Origin: Marinicrinis sediminis
Lineage (GTDB): Bacteria > Bacillota > Bacilli > Paenibacillales > KCTC-33676
Direction of reading: 5' to 3'
NCBI RefSeq assembly: GCF_042685085.1
Contig: NZ_JBHUMM010000023.1
Span: 62,001 to 126,000 of the forward strand
DNA length: 64,000 bases
In this document: piece by piece, positions 17,796-25,609 of the stretch
Layout of the letters: the number at the start of each line of letters is the position of its first letter
Numbering within the stretch: the first letter of the stretch is position 1
Translations under genes and position numbers: made by a program
Notes under the pieces: generated by a model
Database searches by the model: none
Seen by the model: only the letters and a program-made list of their open reading frames with translations
What the model was told of the DNA's origin: nothing

Positions 17796-19635
17796 GTTCT
17801 CGCAACCTCTTCAACGTTTCTTCATAGTACACCTGCAAGCGAGGGAAATGTCTAACCAATTGATTGACAAATCGGCCTAAGTGCTCCTTCATGAGGGAAG
17901 CTTTTTGAATGATATTTTTCTCGGTCGCAATATTCCCTACCTGTTGATCGAAGGCTCTGACGGCAGAAGGCAAAAAGGTTTGAATGATCTCGTCAAACCA
18001 GGTTTGCGTGACAATCGCTGTCCATTGCTCTTCAATTTTGACCATATCATTTGCACATTTCGAAGGCTTCGTTCGACTTCGTTCCGGTAGTTTATCCAAA
18101 AGTCTCTGAATCTGTCTCAATGAATGGTGCGCAACTGACAGTCCATCAGCAACTTCCTGACATCTCCGATAAACTTCTGCCTGCTTCGGCGCATAATCCC
18201 GATTTTCATATTCGTCCAATAGGTGTTTGATCATACGTTCATCAATGAGCGAAGGATACAAATAAGAATGGGCCTCTTCTGCCGGCAAAGAAGTTGTTCC
18301 GGCAATGACAGCACCTATTTTAGATAAATTATAAAACGTGATTTGCGGATATAGTGCAATCACATTTTCGATATCACGCAGAAGCACGGTCATGTTAAGC
18401 GTGGTGCGGTTCAATGAACCTTGCACATTTTCCACATATTGATCTGCCCCTGCATACACTTTGTCTGTTATGCTCTGGTCCAAGTGCTTCACATTCGCCG
18501 CATAAACTTGATCATTGGGATAACTCAAGTCTTGTCCTATCAACAGAACCGTTTCACAGCCAAAATAAGCTGCTGCCTGAATAGCCGTCCCTGTAACGGT
18601 GGCCGTGGAATGAAAGATCACTTCCTCTTCAGCCTCACCTAAATGATAGGCCGTTACAGCATCGCTATTAAATAACACATGGATGAGACCTGATTGTTTC
18701 TGATCAATCACGGAATAATGCACGGTAGGTGCATAGAGCAGTGGAGCTTTCCGGGTTTCCGGATCAGCATATACATTTCCATTCACTTCTCCCCCATCAA
18801 TACTTATTGCCAAATGGGGCTCTATGCCGTGCTTCACCAGAGCTTGAATACTGGAGCCTGCTGATATGATTATAGCATGCTTCTTAAACTCCTTTAACCA
18901 GACAATGTCTTCCTCCAATGAAGGACCGGAACCCACGATGATGGCTGGCATGCCCGACATCCGGCCTTCCAGTTCCCGAATGGAAGGGGTCATTAAGGTG
19001 GCCTTCAGGTTATAGAGTGCATTTTGGGTCCAGTTGTGCTGATAGATGGTTCGGGTGTCCAGATTGGCCTTGTATTGGAACAAAGTTTCCCTTGCCTGCT
19101 CCAGATAATCCTCCACTTCATCGTACGTATGATCCAGATAAAAAGGCAGGGTCACAACCGACAGGCTGTCGTTCACATAAGTGTGAAGATAATGCACCAT
19201 TAATCTGAACTGATTGGCATCATTCCCAACTGTCATCATTTTCAACCTGGGGTGATGAAGGATTGATGTAATATCTGTATAGGAGATAGACCGTGACATC
19301 ATTTGCTCATCCGGTTCGTGTATAAAAATCCACTTCTCCGGATACCGCTCAATAAAAACGCGGACATGATATCCCAGCCCAAAACCATAGAACAAAATGT
19401 ATGGATGATCTTGGACCACTTCGTCAATAGAAGATAGCCATGCTTGAAAATTAGATTCATATTCATGATCATGGTAAAAAGGCAACCCCTCCTGATTGCC
19501 TGACCCTTTTACTTGCATATATTCATTTTTACCGGCATCGACTACTTCATTTGCATCATCAGCTATATGGCTTGTCCCGGACAGCAAGTGTGGAAATCTG
19601 GCATTCACAAGCTCAATATTCTTTTGCTTCGTCAT
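17788..19635 (-). CDS. Maf-type flagellin glycosyltransferase (DUF115 motility accessory factor)
   Basis: The 615-residue protein has the DUF115 / MptE-like core of motility accessory factors: IIVGSGPSLEEDI, SAGSSIQALVKHGIEPHLAISIDGG and VLLIGQDLSYP. Maf proteins attach nonulosonic acids or related sugars to Ser/Thr of flagellin in the cytoplasm and are needed for filament assembly in several bacteria. The ATG has an AGGAG site. It lies directly downstream of fliD-fliS-fliT and overlaps the PseB-like gene, the usual place for such a gene in Paenibacillus-type flagellar loci. It is the strongest evidence that the genes to its left form a flagellin glycosylation island. Confidence 0.85.
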   Translation of the reverse strand: MTKQKNIELVNARFPHLLSGTSHIADDANEVVDAGKNEYMQVKGSGNQEGLPFYHDHEYESNFQAWLSSIDEVVQDHPYILFYGFGLGYHVRVFIERYPEKWIFIHEPDEQMMSRSISYTDITSILHHPRLKMMTVGNDANQFRLMVHYLHTYVNDSLSVVTLPFYLDHTYDEVEDYLEQARETLFQYKANLDTRTIYQHNWTQNALYNLKATLMTPSIRELEGRMSGMPAIIVGSGPSLEEDIVWLKEFKKHAIIISAGSSIQALVKHGIEPHLAISIDGGEVNGNVYADPETRKAPLLYAPTVHYSVIDQKQSGLIHVLFNSDAVTAYHLGEAEEEVIFHSTATVTGTAIQAAAYFGCETVLLIGQDLSYPNDQVYAANVKHLDQSITDKVYAGADQYVENVQGSLNRTTLNMTVLLRDIENVIALYPQITFYNLSKIGAVIAGTTSLPAEEAHSYLYPSLIDERMIKHLLDEYENRDYAPKQAEVYRRCQEVADGLSVAHHSLRQIQRLLDKLPERSRTKPSKCANDMVKIEEQWTAIVTQTWFDEIIQTFLPSAVRAFDQQVGNIATEKNIIQKASLMKEHLGRFVNQLVRHFPRLQVYYEETLKRLREHV

Positions 19636-19715
19636 CGGTTACTCCTGTCTATTGAAAAATGAAAAAGCTGACACATCTATATCCCCTCTCGAGTCAAGTT
19701 TGGTGCCAGCTCAAA

Positions 19716-19724
19716 ATTATATCA
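19716..19724 (-). promoter_or_regulatory. candidate sigma-A extended -10 promoter for the maf operon
   Basis: The minus strand reads TGATATAAT (extended -10), about 80 bases upstream of the maf start. No convincing -35 is present. It could give the glycosylation genes constitutive expression apart from the fliD-fliS-fliT operon. Confidence 0.4.
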
Positions 19725-19740
19725 TGCTTCTTGAAATGGT

Positions 19741-20076
19741 TTATTTCCTTTTATCCAGAAACATGCTTTCTCCGGTGTACATTTGATTGTACGCTTTTTT
19801 CTGGATTTTCTTTTCACTGTTCTGCTTCAGCCAGATCCCCGCTTCTGAACGCAACATGGTCATCCTGCTCAGGATAGCCTCATCGTAGGCTTGTGCCTTC
19901 TTCAGCGTCTGCTTTTCCTCAGAATTAAGTGGAGTGTACCGGATATATTCTTCTAGCTCATCCAAAACAGATTGCCGATAAGCAATGAAGTCAACAAATT
20001 CATCCATTGTCGCATTCTCAAGCCTTTTGCTAAACTCCTCTGTCTTCACAAGAAATGGATGCAGCGTCTTATGCAT
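19741..20076 (-). CDS. fliT: FliT-like flagellar chaperone
   Basis: The predicted protein of 111 residues is all-helical and charged, and ends in YTGESMFLDKRK, a tail typical of Bacillus-type FliT. It follows fliS, as in Bacillus. FliT is a chaperone for the FliD cap protein. The ORF can start further upstream (20121), but that would overlap fliS by 53 bases; the ATG at 20076 overlaps by 8 and has a weak AGG ribosome site. Assignment rests mainly on position and the C-terminal motif. Confidence 0.65.
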   Translation of the reverse strand: MHKTLHPFLVKTEEFSKRLENATMDEFVDFIAYRQSVLDELEEYIRYTPLNSEEKQTLKKAQAYDEAILSRMTMLRSEAGIWLKQNSEKKIQKKAYNQMYTGESMFLDKRK

Positions 20077-20470
20077 TCGTTTTACCTGCAAAGGCTGTGC
20101 TTTCTGCACGGCTTTGGGCACTGGCCTGAACCCATGTCTCTCTCAATTCAATTAGTTGCTGAAGCACTTCCTCAGCAGGCCCCTTTGTCTTTTTCATGTT
20201 GGCCTGAATCAGTTGGTGAAGCATATATTCATAAATTTGGAGCAGATTTTGCGAAATGGGGATGTCAAAATTCAACGTGCCAATAAATTCATGAATAATG
20301 GACTGTGCTTTGCACAAAAACGTATTCGCTTTTTCTATGTTTTTTTGCTCAATGCCTTCAATACCTAATTTCACAAAGCGAATCGCTCCATCATAGAGCA
20401 TAATCAGCAGCTTGTCTGGAGATGCTGTTTGAGCTTGATTCTGTTGATATTTCTGCTGTGGAGATATCAT
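20069..20470 (-). CDS. fliS: flagellin export chaperone FliS
   Basis: The 133-residue protein shows the FliS pattern: a YQQNQ N-terminal segment, the SPDKLLIMLYDGAIRF helix and the AQSIIHEF and LLQIYEYMLHQLIQAN helices. FliS binds the C-terminus of newly made flagellin and prevents polymerisation in the cytoplasm. It lies 17 bases after fliD and overlaps fliT, in the conserved fliD-fliS-fliT order. Confidence 0.95.
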   Translation of the reverse strand: MISPQQKYQQNQAQTASPDKLLIMLYDGAIRFVKLGIEGIEQKNIEKANTFLCKAQSIIHEFIGTLNFDIPISQNLLQIYEYMLHQLIQANMKKTKGPAEEVLQQLIELRETWVQASAQSRAESTAFAGKTNA

Positions 20471-20487
20471 AAGACATTCTCACTCCT

Positions 20488-21954
20488 CTACTGGAACATT
20501 TGGGCAAAAGATGCTGACTGAGAATTAAACCGATTAATCGCGGTTTCCATGGCAGTGAATTGCTTGTAATATTGATTTTCCAGCCGTACCAGCTTATCTA
20601 ATCCATTATCAATTCGCTGGTCGAGTCTGCGCAGCATATCACCAATCTGACTGTCTGCATTGAAAGAGAAACTGATATCAGAACTGACCATTGAAGTCCC
20701 TGCTTTATTCGCGAGATCGTTCAGCGCTACATCCATCACATTGGTCAATCGACGCATCAAGCCATTGGTTTGACTGGTGGCAGAAGTATCGGATGTATCT
20801 CTTGCAGTAAATAGGTTAACCACTGCATCCAAATCGTCCTCAATGGCTTGTCGCAGCTTGTTCTCGTCCTTTAGAATCAGCTTGCCACCCTCAAACCATT
20901 GCCCCGTCTCAATACCGAGGGATGTGATGTCGATCTGATCGGCGCCTGTACCGAATAATGCCGTTGTTGCGCTCCTCATGTCTGTAGCCGCTTTTGAGAG
21001 AATAATATCATTTCGCAGCAATCCACTTTTTGCTTTCTCTTCCCACAGTTTTATGTCCGTTTCCGTCATTTCCTTCTTCTGATCTTCTGTCAGCGGCAGA
21101 AATTTTCGGTGACGTTCTTCTTTTAATTTCGAGTTGAGTGAAGTCAACACCTCATTATAATCACTAATAAAAGATTTTAGGGTATCCACAATCTTGTCCG
21201 TATCAGCAGTAGCGGTGATGGTTGCGGTTCCCGTTGCATTGACATTGATCGTATAGCCATCATAATCAACTTTATTCGAATTACTGGTTACCATCGGTCC
21301 ACCCAGATCTTTGTTGATCCAATACTGAGCATCCACGCCACTTGCTGCATCTACCGCCACATTAAACGTGGAAAACAGATCCCCTGAGAAATTCAAGGCT
21401 AAAGCACCAGTTTCTTTATTGGTAACCGTAATCGATTTGGACGCGGTATCAAATGTCGCTTTCACTCCGGCCCCAGCTTCGGAACTGATCTTCTTTAATA
21501 CGGTAGCCACATCATCCGTACCCGTGAAATTAATAACGGTTCCGTTAACCGTGACGGAATTATCTGCAATCCCCAGCTCGCTCATGGTAGTCGTAGATTT
21601 GACATCGACCCCGCCTGTATATTGACCAAATGCTTTCTTCGCAGTGGCCACCTGGTCTACCTGTAACACGACTGGATTGCCCGTCGCCTGATTCGTCGCT
21701 GTTACGGTTCCAACTTGGTCTCCGGTTACCACAGCTTTTTTTGCCAATGAAGTGAGCGTATTGATTTGGTTAAACATCTTCTCGTTTCGAAGTGAAACGA
21801 GCTTCGTACTAAACTCCCTATACTGCTCCCGCTGCCATTCCACTTGTTGTTTTTCCTGTTTGACCCGATCTACAGGGATGCGATGGGCCTTCATTAAATC
21901 GACAACCAGTGAATCTATATCGAGGCCAGTGGAAAAACCGCTTATTCTTAGCAT
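20488..21954 (-). CDS. fliD: flagellar filament cap protein FliD
   Basis: The 488-residue protein is the hook-associated protein 2 that caps the filament and guides flagellin assembly. It starts with the FliD N-terminal motif LRISGFSTGLDIDSLV, has the central beta-rich domains D2/D3, and ends with a long helical coiled region (QQI-like RLDQRIDNGLDKLVRLENQYYKQF). I used the ATG at 21954 because a GGGGGTG element lies 9 bases upstream; an ATG four codons earlier has poor spacing. It follows flaG by 15 bases. Confidence 0.95.
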   Translation of the reverse strand: MLRISGFSTGLDIDSLVVDLMKAHRIPVDRVKQEKQQVEWQREQYREFSTKLVSLRNEKMFNQINTLTSLAKKAVVTGDQVGTVTATNQATGNPVVLQVDQVATAKKAFGQYTGGVDVKSTTTMSELGIADNSVTVNGTVINFTGTDDVATVLKKISSEAGAGVKATFDTASKSITVTNKETGALALNFSGDLFSTFNVAVDAASGVDAQYWINKDLGGPMVTSNSNKVDYDGYTINVNATGTATITATADTDKIVDTLKSFISDYNEVLTSLNSKLKEERHRKFLPLTEDQKKEMTETDIKLWEEKAKSGLLRNDIILSKAATDMRSATTALFGTGADQIDITSLGIETGQWFEGGKLILKDENKLRQAIEDDLDAVVNLFTARDTSDTSATSQTNGLMRRLTNVMDVALNDLANKAGTSMVSSDISFSFNADSQIGDMLRRLDQRIDNGLDKLVRLENQYYKQFTAMETAINRFNSQSASFAQMFQ

Positions 21955-21969
21955 ATATTCATGCACCCC

Positions 21970-22368
21970 CTATATCTTCTCATCAATTAAAATTCCCGCA
22001 ATCTCCATCATCTTGGCGACAAGATCCAATGTTTTTTCTGGCGGGATCTCGCGAATCAATTCGCCCGTATCCTTGTTCAAAACCTTCACCGTAATCGCAT
22101 TCAGCTTCTCATGCCGAGAGACCTCGAAAGTGGTATTTGGTCCTTGTAACGCCATAACCGCTCGATCGATTGCTTTGATCAATTGTTCTTCCCCCACAGG
22201 AATTCTGTCCCCTTGCAGTTCAGCAAGTTTCAATTCATACCCGGTCTGGATGTTGGATGTCGTCTTGATGTTTGCGCCGGAATGCTCTGTGCTGCCTTCT
22301 GATCTTGCAATCAGACCAGAAGTGAGTGGCTTGCCTATGTTTCTGGATATGGAAACATCACCATTCAT
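21970..22368 (-). CDS. flaG: flagellar protein FlaG
   Basis: The 132-residue protein has the FlaG C-terminal core: a predicted helix and NAITVKVLNKDTGELIREIPPEKTL split by the typical IPPE motif. FlaG is found with fliD and affects filament length in other bacteria. The first about 55 residues are Ser/Thr-rich and variable. It is the first gene of the flaG-fliD-fliS-fliT unit, downstream of a candidate sigma-D promoter. Confidence 0.9.
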   Translation of the reverse strand: MNGDVSISRNIGKPLTSGLIARSEGSTEHSGANIKTTSNIQTGYELKLAELQGDRIPVGEEQLIKAIDRAVMALQGPNTTFEVSRHEKLNAITVKVLNKDTGELIREIPPEKTLDLVAKMMEIAGILIDEKI

Positions 22369-22402
22369 ACGCTCATTCCCCCGTTAAGTCATGTTACTTC
22401 TT

Positions 22403-22430
22403 ATATCGGTGCAGGAATGCGCAGATGTTA
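22403..22430 (-). promoter_or_regulatory. candidate sigma-D promoter for flaG-fliD-fliS-fliT
   Basis: On the minus strand the -10 is ACCGATAT (7 of 8 to GCCGATAT) with TAAC 16 bases upstream (consensus TAAA). The start site would lie about 30 bases before the flaG ATG. This is the expected class for late flagellar genes. Confidence 0.6.
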
Positions 22431-22439
22431 TAGATGCCA

Positions 22440-23678
22440 TCAATTTTTAATGATAACGGAAAGCACACTTATATCGAGAATATCATTATTCTTTAAGGCA
22501 TTTGTTATCACTTTGAAAATCTGTGTATTATGCTCGTACGACTTGGCAAAAGATTGAATCAGTTTAACTAAATGTTCCTCACTAAAAAACTGCTTGTAGT
22601 GTGCGCTCATGCCAACCATGTGAAGTTTGACCAGCATAAAATGCACCACCATTTTCAAGTACACATCCATCACATCTTCATGATGATTCAATGGAAACAT
22701 CGTTCTGAACATATAATTAACCAAATAATTTTCCAGTACATATTCATGTTCTGGAATGAACGAGTCATAATACTGACTTTTGGCTTGTACATACCTTTGC
22801 TCGAGTTCCATTGCTTCATTAGATCCGTTATACCCGATTCCATTGAAACAATCTTCTACACATTGAGCGTATCTGACTGAAGATACACCATATTTAATTC
22901 TCTCCACAATCAAGGGCAACACCAGGCGAATCTGGAACTCACAATTTTTATCCACCTCACCCAGGGCATCTTTCAGATCTCCCCTGTCTAAGATGCCCTT
23001 GCACTGCTCAATAAAGCCTGGAACGATCTTGTGACCATGCTGATCAGCCTGAGCCACAATGTTTTGCAAGAAGACCCCAAGCATAATCAGCCGGTCCTCA
23101 ATGGAATACCTGCGATCCTGCAGGGTTTGAATAGCCAGTACTCTCATTTCCCACAAATGTCTGCGATGATCTTTAAACCCTTTCGTTTCAACTTGCAAAG
23201 TCGGTTGATTTCTCTTGTCTTCCTCTACCATCTCTTGATTAAAATCTATACCGTTTTTATTCAATATGGCCAATCTGGCTGCTTCCGGACATGACACACT
23301 TAATGACCTTTCCATGACAAAATCGAATTGGTTGGTAACACGCGGATATGTATGACAGGTGTGGGACAAATAATCCTCCCCTATTTTCAACTGAATTTTG
23401 CACAGCTTATCCTCGTTGAGAAAGGGGCAACTTCCACAGCTATCCAGCTTTACGGTAGCGTATTGTAATTGACTGCTCTCTGAAGGTTCTTTTTTGATCA
23501 CGTAACTATCCATTAGAAGGCTTAGCTCTTCATCTTCTACATTCTTGTATTTATGATAGGTCTTCACATCAATCGGAACGGTCCAGCCTGCACAGCATGT
23601 ATCTTCACAATCTGAACCAATACATGCAAATTGCTCGTAATAAGCAGGCGATAACTGAGTAATAGGTTTAGCTTTCAT
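22440..23678 (-). CDS. fliB: flagellin lysine-N-methylase
   Basis: The 412-residue protein matches the FliB / YkgJ-type cysteine-cluster family: FACIGSDCEDTCCAGW, LDSCGSCPFLNEDKLCKIQ and HTCHTYPR give a set of conserved cysteines thought to bind an iron-sulfur or zinc centre. FliB methylates lysine side chains of flagellin. It lies between hag and flaG, next to its presumed substrate. In Bacillus subtilis this position has no such gene. The N-terminal ribosome site (AAAGGCTGG) is modest. A candidate sigma-D promoter and a hairpin lie upstream of it. Confidence 0.85.
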   Translation of the reverse strand: MKAKPITQLSPAYYEQFACIGSDCEDTCCAGWTVPIDVKTYHKYKNVEDEELSLLMDSYVIKKEPSESSQLQYATVKLDSCGSCPFLNEDKLCKIQLKIGEDYLSHTCHTYPRVTNQFDFVMERSLSVSCPEAARLAILNKNGIDFNQEMVEEDKRNQPTLQVETKGFKDHRRHLWEMRVLAIQTLQDRRYSIEDRLIMLGVFLQNIVAQADQHGHKIVPGFIEQCKGILDRGDLKDALGEVDKNCEFQIRLVLPLIVERIKYGVSSVRYAQCVEDCFNGIGYNGSNEAMELEQRYVQAKSQYYDSFIPEHEYVLENYLVNYMFRTMFPLNHHEDVMDVYLKMVVHFMLVKLHMVGMSAHYKQFFSEEHLVKLIQSFAKSYEHNTQIFKVITNALKNNDILDISVLSVIIKN

Positions 23679-23729
23679 GTTCCAACCAGCCTTTCTAATC
23701 TATATTCATACGTGTCTGACGATTGATAG

Positions 23730-23760
23730 AAAGAGACCTTAAATTTCTAAGGTCTCTCTT
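23730..23760 (-). terminator. hairpin between the fliB promoter and fliB (candidate attenuator)
   Basis: On the minus strand AGAGACCTTA pairs with TAAGGTCTCT around an AT-rich loop, followed by a short TTTC tract. It is about 35 bases downstream of the predicted fliB transcription start and about 50 bases upstream of the fliB ATG. Its stem repeats that of the hag terminator. Confidence 0.5.
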
Positions 23761-23801
23761 TCATGATTCTTTCCAGATAGACAAGGAAAGTGATAATATG
23801 T

Positions 23802-23828
23802 ATATCGACATATTACTCCTTTTTTTTA
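23802..23828 (-). promoter_or_regulatory. candidate sigma-D promoter for fliB
   Basis: The minus strand carries TAAA, 15 bases, then GTCGATAT (7 of 8 to the sigma-D -10). The match and spacing equal those of classical hag promoters. It lies downstream of the hag terminator and about 120 bases before fliB. Confidence 0.65.
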
Positions 23829-23902
23829 AGTTAAGCATTGTGTTAAATTTTACCTAAAAATAGAGTCTCAACATCACACCATTTTAGCCTCTCGCTTGCA
23901 AC

Positions 23903-23933
23903 AAAAAGAGACCCTAGATAAACTAAGGTCTCT
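23903..23933 (-). terminator. Rho-independent terminator of hag
   Basis: Eighteen bases after the hag stop, the minus strand has AGAGACCTTAG pairing with CTAGGGTCTCT (one mismatch, loop of 5-6 bases) followed by TTTTTG. It isolates the strongly expressed flagellin transcript from fliB. Confidence 0.85.
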
Positions 23934-23951
23934 AATAAGTCACTGATTTGA

Positions 23952-24722
23952 TTAACGAAGCAGTTGCAATACGCCTTGCGGCTGCTGATTCGCTTGGGCC
24001 AGCATCGCTTGTGATGCCTGCAAGAGAATATTTTTCTTCGTCAGATCAACCATTTCTTTTGCCATATCCGTATCACGAACACGGGATTCTGCAGCAGACA
24101 GGTTCTCAATGGTGGTTCCCAAGTTGTTGGACGTATACTCCAGACGGTTCTGAACCGCCCCTAGCTTCGCACGCTCAGTTGAAGTTGCTTTAATTGCCGT
24201 TTCAATGACTGATGTAGCACTTGCGGAGGTCAATCCTTTAATACTTGTAGTTGTAATTCCGCTAATTTGAATTTTAGTAGAGTCATTATCCAAAACAACA
24301 ATGCTAGCACCAGTTGTGATAGCCGTACCATTAAATTTCGTATCATCAACAATGCTGTCAATTTGTTTACCCAACTGATTCAACTCAGCATCAATGTTTG
24401 CCTTGTCTTCAGTAGAGTACGTACCGCTTGCTTTTTGTACGTTCAGCTCTTTCATCCGAACGAGCATAGCAGAGACTTCGTTCATTGCACCTTCAGCGGT
24501 TTGGACGAAGGAAATTCCGTCCTGAGCGTTACGCTGTGCTTGCTGAAGACCACGGATTTGACCTCTCATCAATTCGGATACAGACAAACCTGCTGCATCG
24601 TCTGCTGCACGGTTAATCCGAAGACCGGAAGACAGTTTCTCCATGCTTTTACCAGAAGCAATGTTGTTGATGGACATGTTACGGTGATTGTTCAATGCGG
24701 TAATGTTGTTATTAATTCTCAT
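23952..24722 (-). CDS. hag: flagellin
   Basis: The 256-residue protein is the filament subunit. It has the conserved N-terminal D0/D1 region (RINNNITALNNHRN, SGLRINRAADDAAGLSVSE, MRGQIRGLQQAQRNAQDG) and the C-terminal D1/D0 region (RLEYTSNNLGTTIENL, RVRDTDMAKEMV, ILLQASQAMLAQANQQP). The ATG at 24722 has a GGGAGGAAA ribosome site; an upstream in-frame start is not used. The central variable domain is short, about residues 140-185, and rich in Thr and Ser (such as ISGITTTSIKGLTSAS), giving candidate O-glycosylation sites. Regulation by sigma-D, CsrA and FliW is suggested by adjacent sites and genes. No cysteine is present. Confidence 0.97.
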   Translation of the reverse strand: MRINNNITALNNHRNMSINNIASGKSMEKLSSGLRINRAADDAAGLSVSELMRGQIRGLQQAQRNAQDGISFVQTAEGAMNEVSAMLVRMKELNVQKASGTYSTEDKANIDAELNQLGKQIDSIVDDTKFNGTAITTGASIVVLDNDSTKIQISGITTTSIKGLTSASATSVIETAIKATSTERAKLGAVQNRLEYTSNNLGTTIENLSAAESRVRDTDMAKEMVDLTKKNILLQASQAMLAQANQQPQGVLQLLR

Positions 24723-24728
24723 GATTAT

Positions 24729-24738
24729 TTCCTCCCTG
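24729..24738 (-). promoter_or_regulatory. hag ribosome site overlapping a second GGA motif for CsrA
   Basis: The minus strand reads CAGGGAGGAA just before the hag ATG. It contains the Shine-Dalgarno sequence and a GGA core like CsrA site BS2 of Bacillus subtilis hag. CsrA bound here would block ribosome entry. Confidence 0.6.
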
Positions 24739-24753
24739 AATGTGTGTTTTCCC

Positions 24754-24763
24754 ACTTCCATGT
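24754..24763 (-). promoter_or_regulatory. CsrA-binding site in the hag leader
   Basis: The minus strand reads ACATGGAAGT, a perfect match to the CsrA consensus ACANGGANGU. It lies about 16 bases upstream of the second GGA site over the ribosome site, the two-site arrangement known from Bacillus subtilis hag. Confidence 0.7.
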
Positions 24764-24771
24764 GGTTTCAG

Positions 24772-24798
24772 TTTTCCAAGGTCGGCCGCCCTTGAAAA
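24772..24798 (-). promoter_or_regulatory. hairpin in the hag 5' leader
   Basis: On the minus strand TTTTCAAGG pairs with CCTTGGAAAA across an 8-base GC-rich loop, with one bulge. There is no T tract, so it is unlikely to terminate. It may stabilise the leader or shape the CsrA site downstream. Confidence 0.4.
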
Positions 24799-24811
24799 GC
24801 TTCTACTTTAT

Positions 24812-24839
24812 TTATCGTCAAGCCATTCGTCATTGTTTA
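24812..24839 (-). promoter_or_regulatory. candidate sigma-D promoter for hag
   Basis: The minus strand has TAAA overlapping the csrA stop codon, 16 bases, then GACGATAA (7 of 8 to GCCGATAA). The predicted start gives a leader of about 80 bases carrying the CsrA sites. Confidence 0.6.
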
Positions 24840-25061
24840 TAGCTTTTTGAAATTTTTTAGCGCATCCACAGTGGCTTGTTGTTTAAAGGAAGCTTCGTTT
24901 TCTTCTTTTATCGCGATGTAGATTTCCTTGCGATGAATGCTTATGTCTCTCGGCGCGTTCACCCCCACCTTCACCACATCGCCTTCCACGGACAGGATCG
25001 TGACTTCAATGTCATTCCCGATCATGATAGATTCACCCGGTTTTCTGGATAAAATAAGCAT
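24837..25061 (-). CDS. csrA: carbon storage regulator CsrA
   Basis: The 74-residue RNA-binding protein is a complete CsrA: MLILSRKPGESIMIG, the VEGDVVKVGVNAPRD strand and IHRKEIYIAI with the RNA-contacting residues. In Bacillus-type flagellar loci CsrA represses flagellin translation by binding the hag leader, and FliW counteracts it. It is encoded 11 bases downstream of fliW and directly upstream of hag, and the hag leader here carries a perfect consensus site. The start has a GGAGGGG ribosome site. Confidence 0.97.
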   Translation of the reverse strand: MLILSRKPGESIMIGNDIEVTILSVEGDVVKVGVNAPRDISIHRKEIYIAIKEENEASFKQQATVDALKNFKKL

Positions 25062-25072
25062 GGGATCCCCTC

Positions 25073-25507
25073 CTATTTCTCTTCCTGCTGACGCAGAAGA
25101 AGATGCTTTGTCATGTAGGATGATTGATGCAACACAAGCTGCTTTCCACAGCGGGTATGCACATTCAACACCAGAGGCGCCAACAAGTTAATGGTCGATT
25201 TGGAGAAGTCATTCTGGGCAGTGACGATGCACTTCACCAGCACTTGTTGCTCATCCTGAATGTCCAGATCCTGCTTGTCCGTTTCGGGCAGTACAAAGTC
25301 ATACTCCGGGTAAAATACAAATGGGTTGGTGACAATCAAGGCCAAGGCTGCTTCCTCAACGGACTGCATATACGCAAAGGGGGTTTCTTCGATTTCCACA
25401 AATACAAAACGATGAAGATGCTCAAATCCAGGAATGCCTTGGGAAAAAGTGTACACTTCCTCATCATTCACTTCTAGCACGCCAAATTGCGAGGTTTCCA
25501 CACGCAT
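25073..25507 (-). CDS. fliW: flagellar assembly factor FliW
   Basis: The 144-residue protein shows FliW hallmarks: MRVETSQFGVLEVNDEEVYTF-like N-terminus with GIPGFEHL, then LIVTNPFVFYPEYDFVLP and LLAPLVLN. FliW binds CsrA and flagellin in competition, so free flagellin levels set the release of CsrA and hag translation. It lies just upstream of csrA. The ATG has a TAGGAG ribosome site. A terminator-like hairpin separates it from the DUF6470 gene. Confidence 0.95.
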   Translation of the reverse strand: MRVETSQFGVLEVNDEEVYTFSQGIPGFEHLHRFVFVEIEETPFAYMQSVEEAALALIVTNPFVFYPEYDFVLPETDKQDLDIQDEQQVLVKCIVTAQNDFSKSTINLLAPLVLNVHTRCGKQLVLHQSSYMTKHLLLRQQEEK

Positions 25508-25570
25508 CGTCTCACTCCTACCGCAGTTTCATAATTATTCCGATTTGGTTCCATTCTGAATCAGGAAACA

Positions 25571-25602
25571 GAAAGACTATAGACTCCATGTCTATAGTCT
25601 TT
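25571..25602 (-). terminator. terminator-like hairpin after the DUF6470 gene
   Basis: AAAGACTATAGAC pairs perfectly with GTCTATAGTCTTT around a five-base loop, 8 bases after the stop codon of the DUF6470 gene, followed by an interrupted T tract (CTGTTTCC). It may reduce readthrough into fliW. Confidence 0.6.
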
Positions 25603-25609
25603 CTTTCCA

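Noticed and set aside
23761..23811. Short ORF of 16 codons on the minus strand with an AAGGAG-like ribosome site
   Set aside because: Its ribosome site and start codon lie inside the spacer and -10 of the candidate fliB sigma-D promoter, so it would not be transcribed from that promoter. No coding signal supports it.
23730..23933. Repeated hairpins as a CRISPR or mobile-element signature
   Set aside because: Only two copies exist, with no regular spacers, and each behaves as a transcription terminator of the nearby flagellar genes.
24723..24761. Longer start for flagellin
   Set aside because: It would add 13 residues before the conserved RINNN N-terminus and lies over the CsrA region. The ATG at 24722 has the GGGAGGAAA ribosome site.
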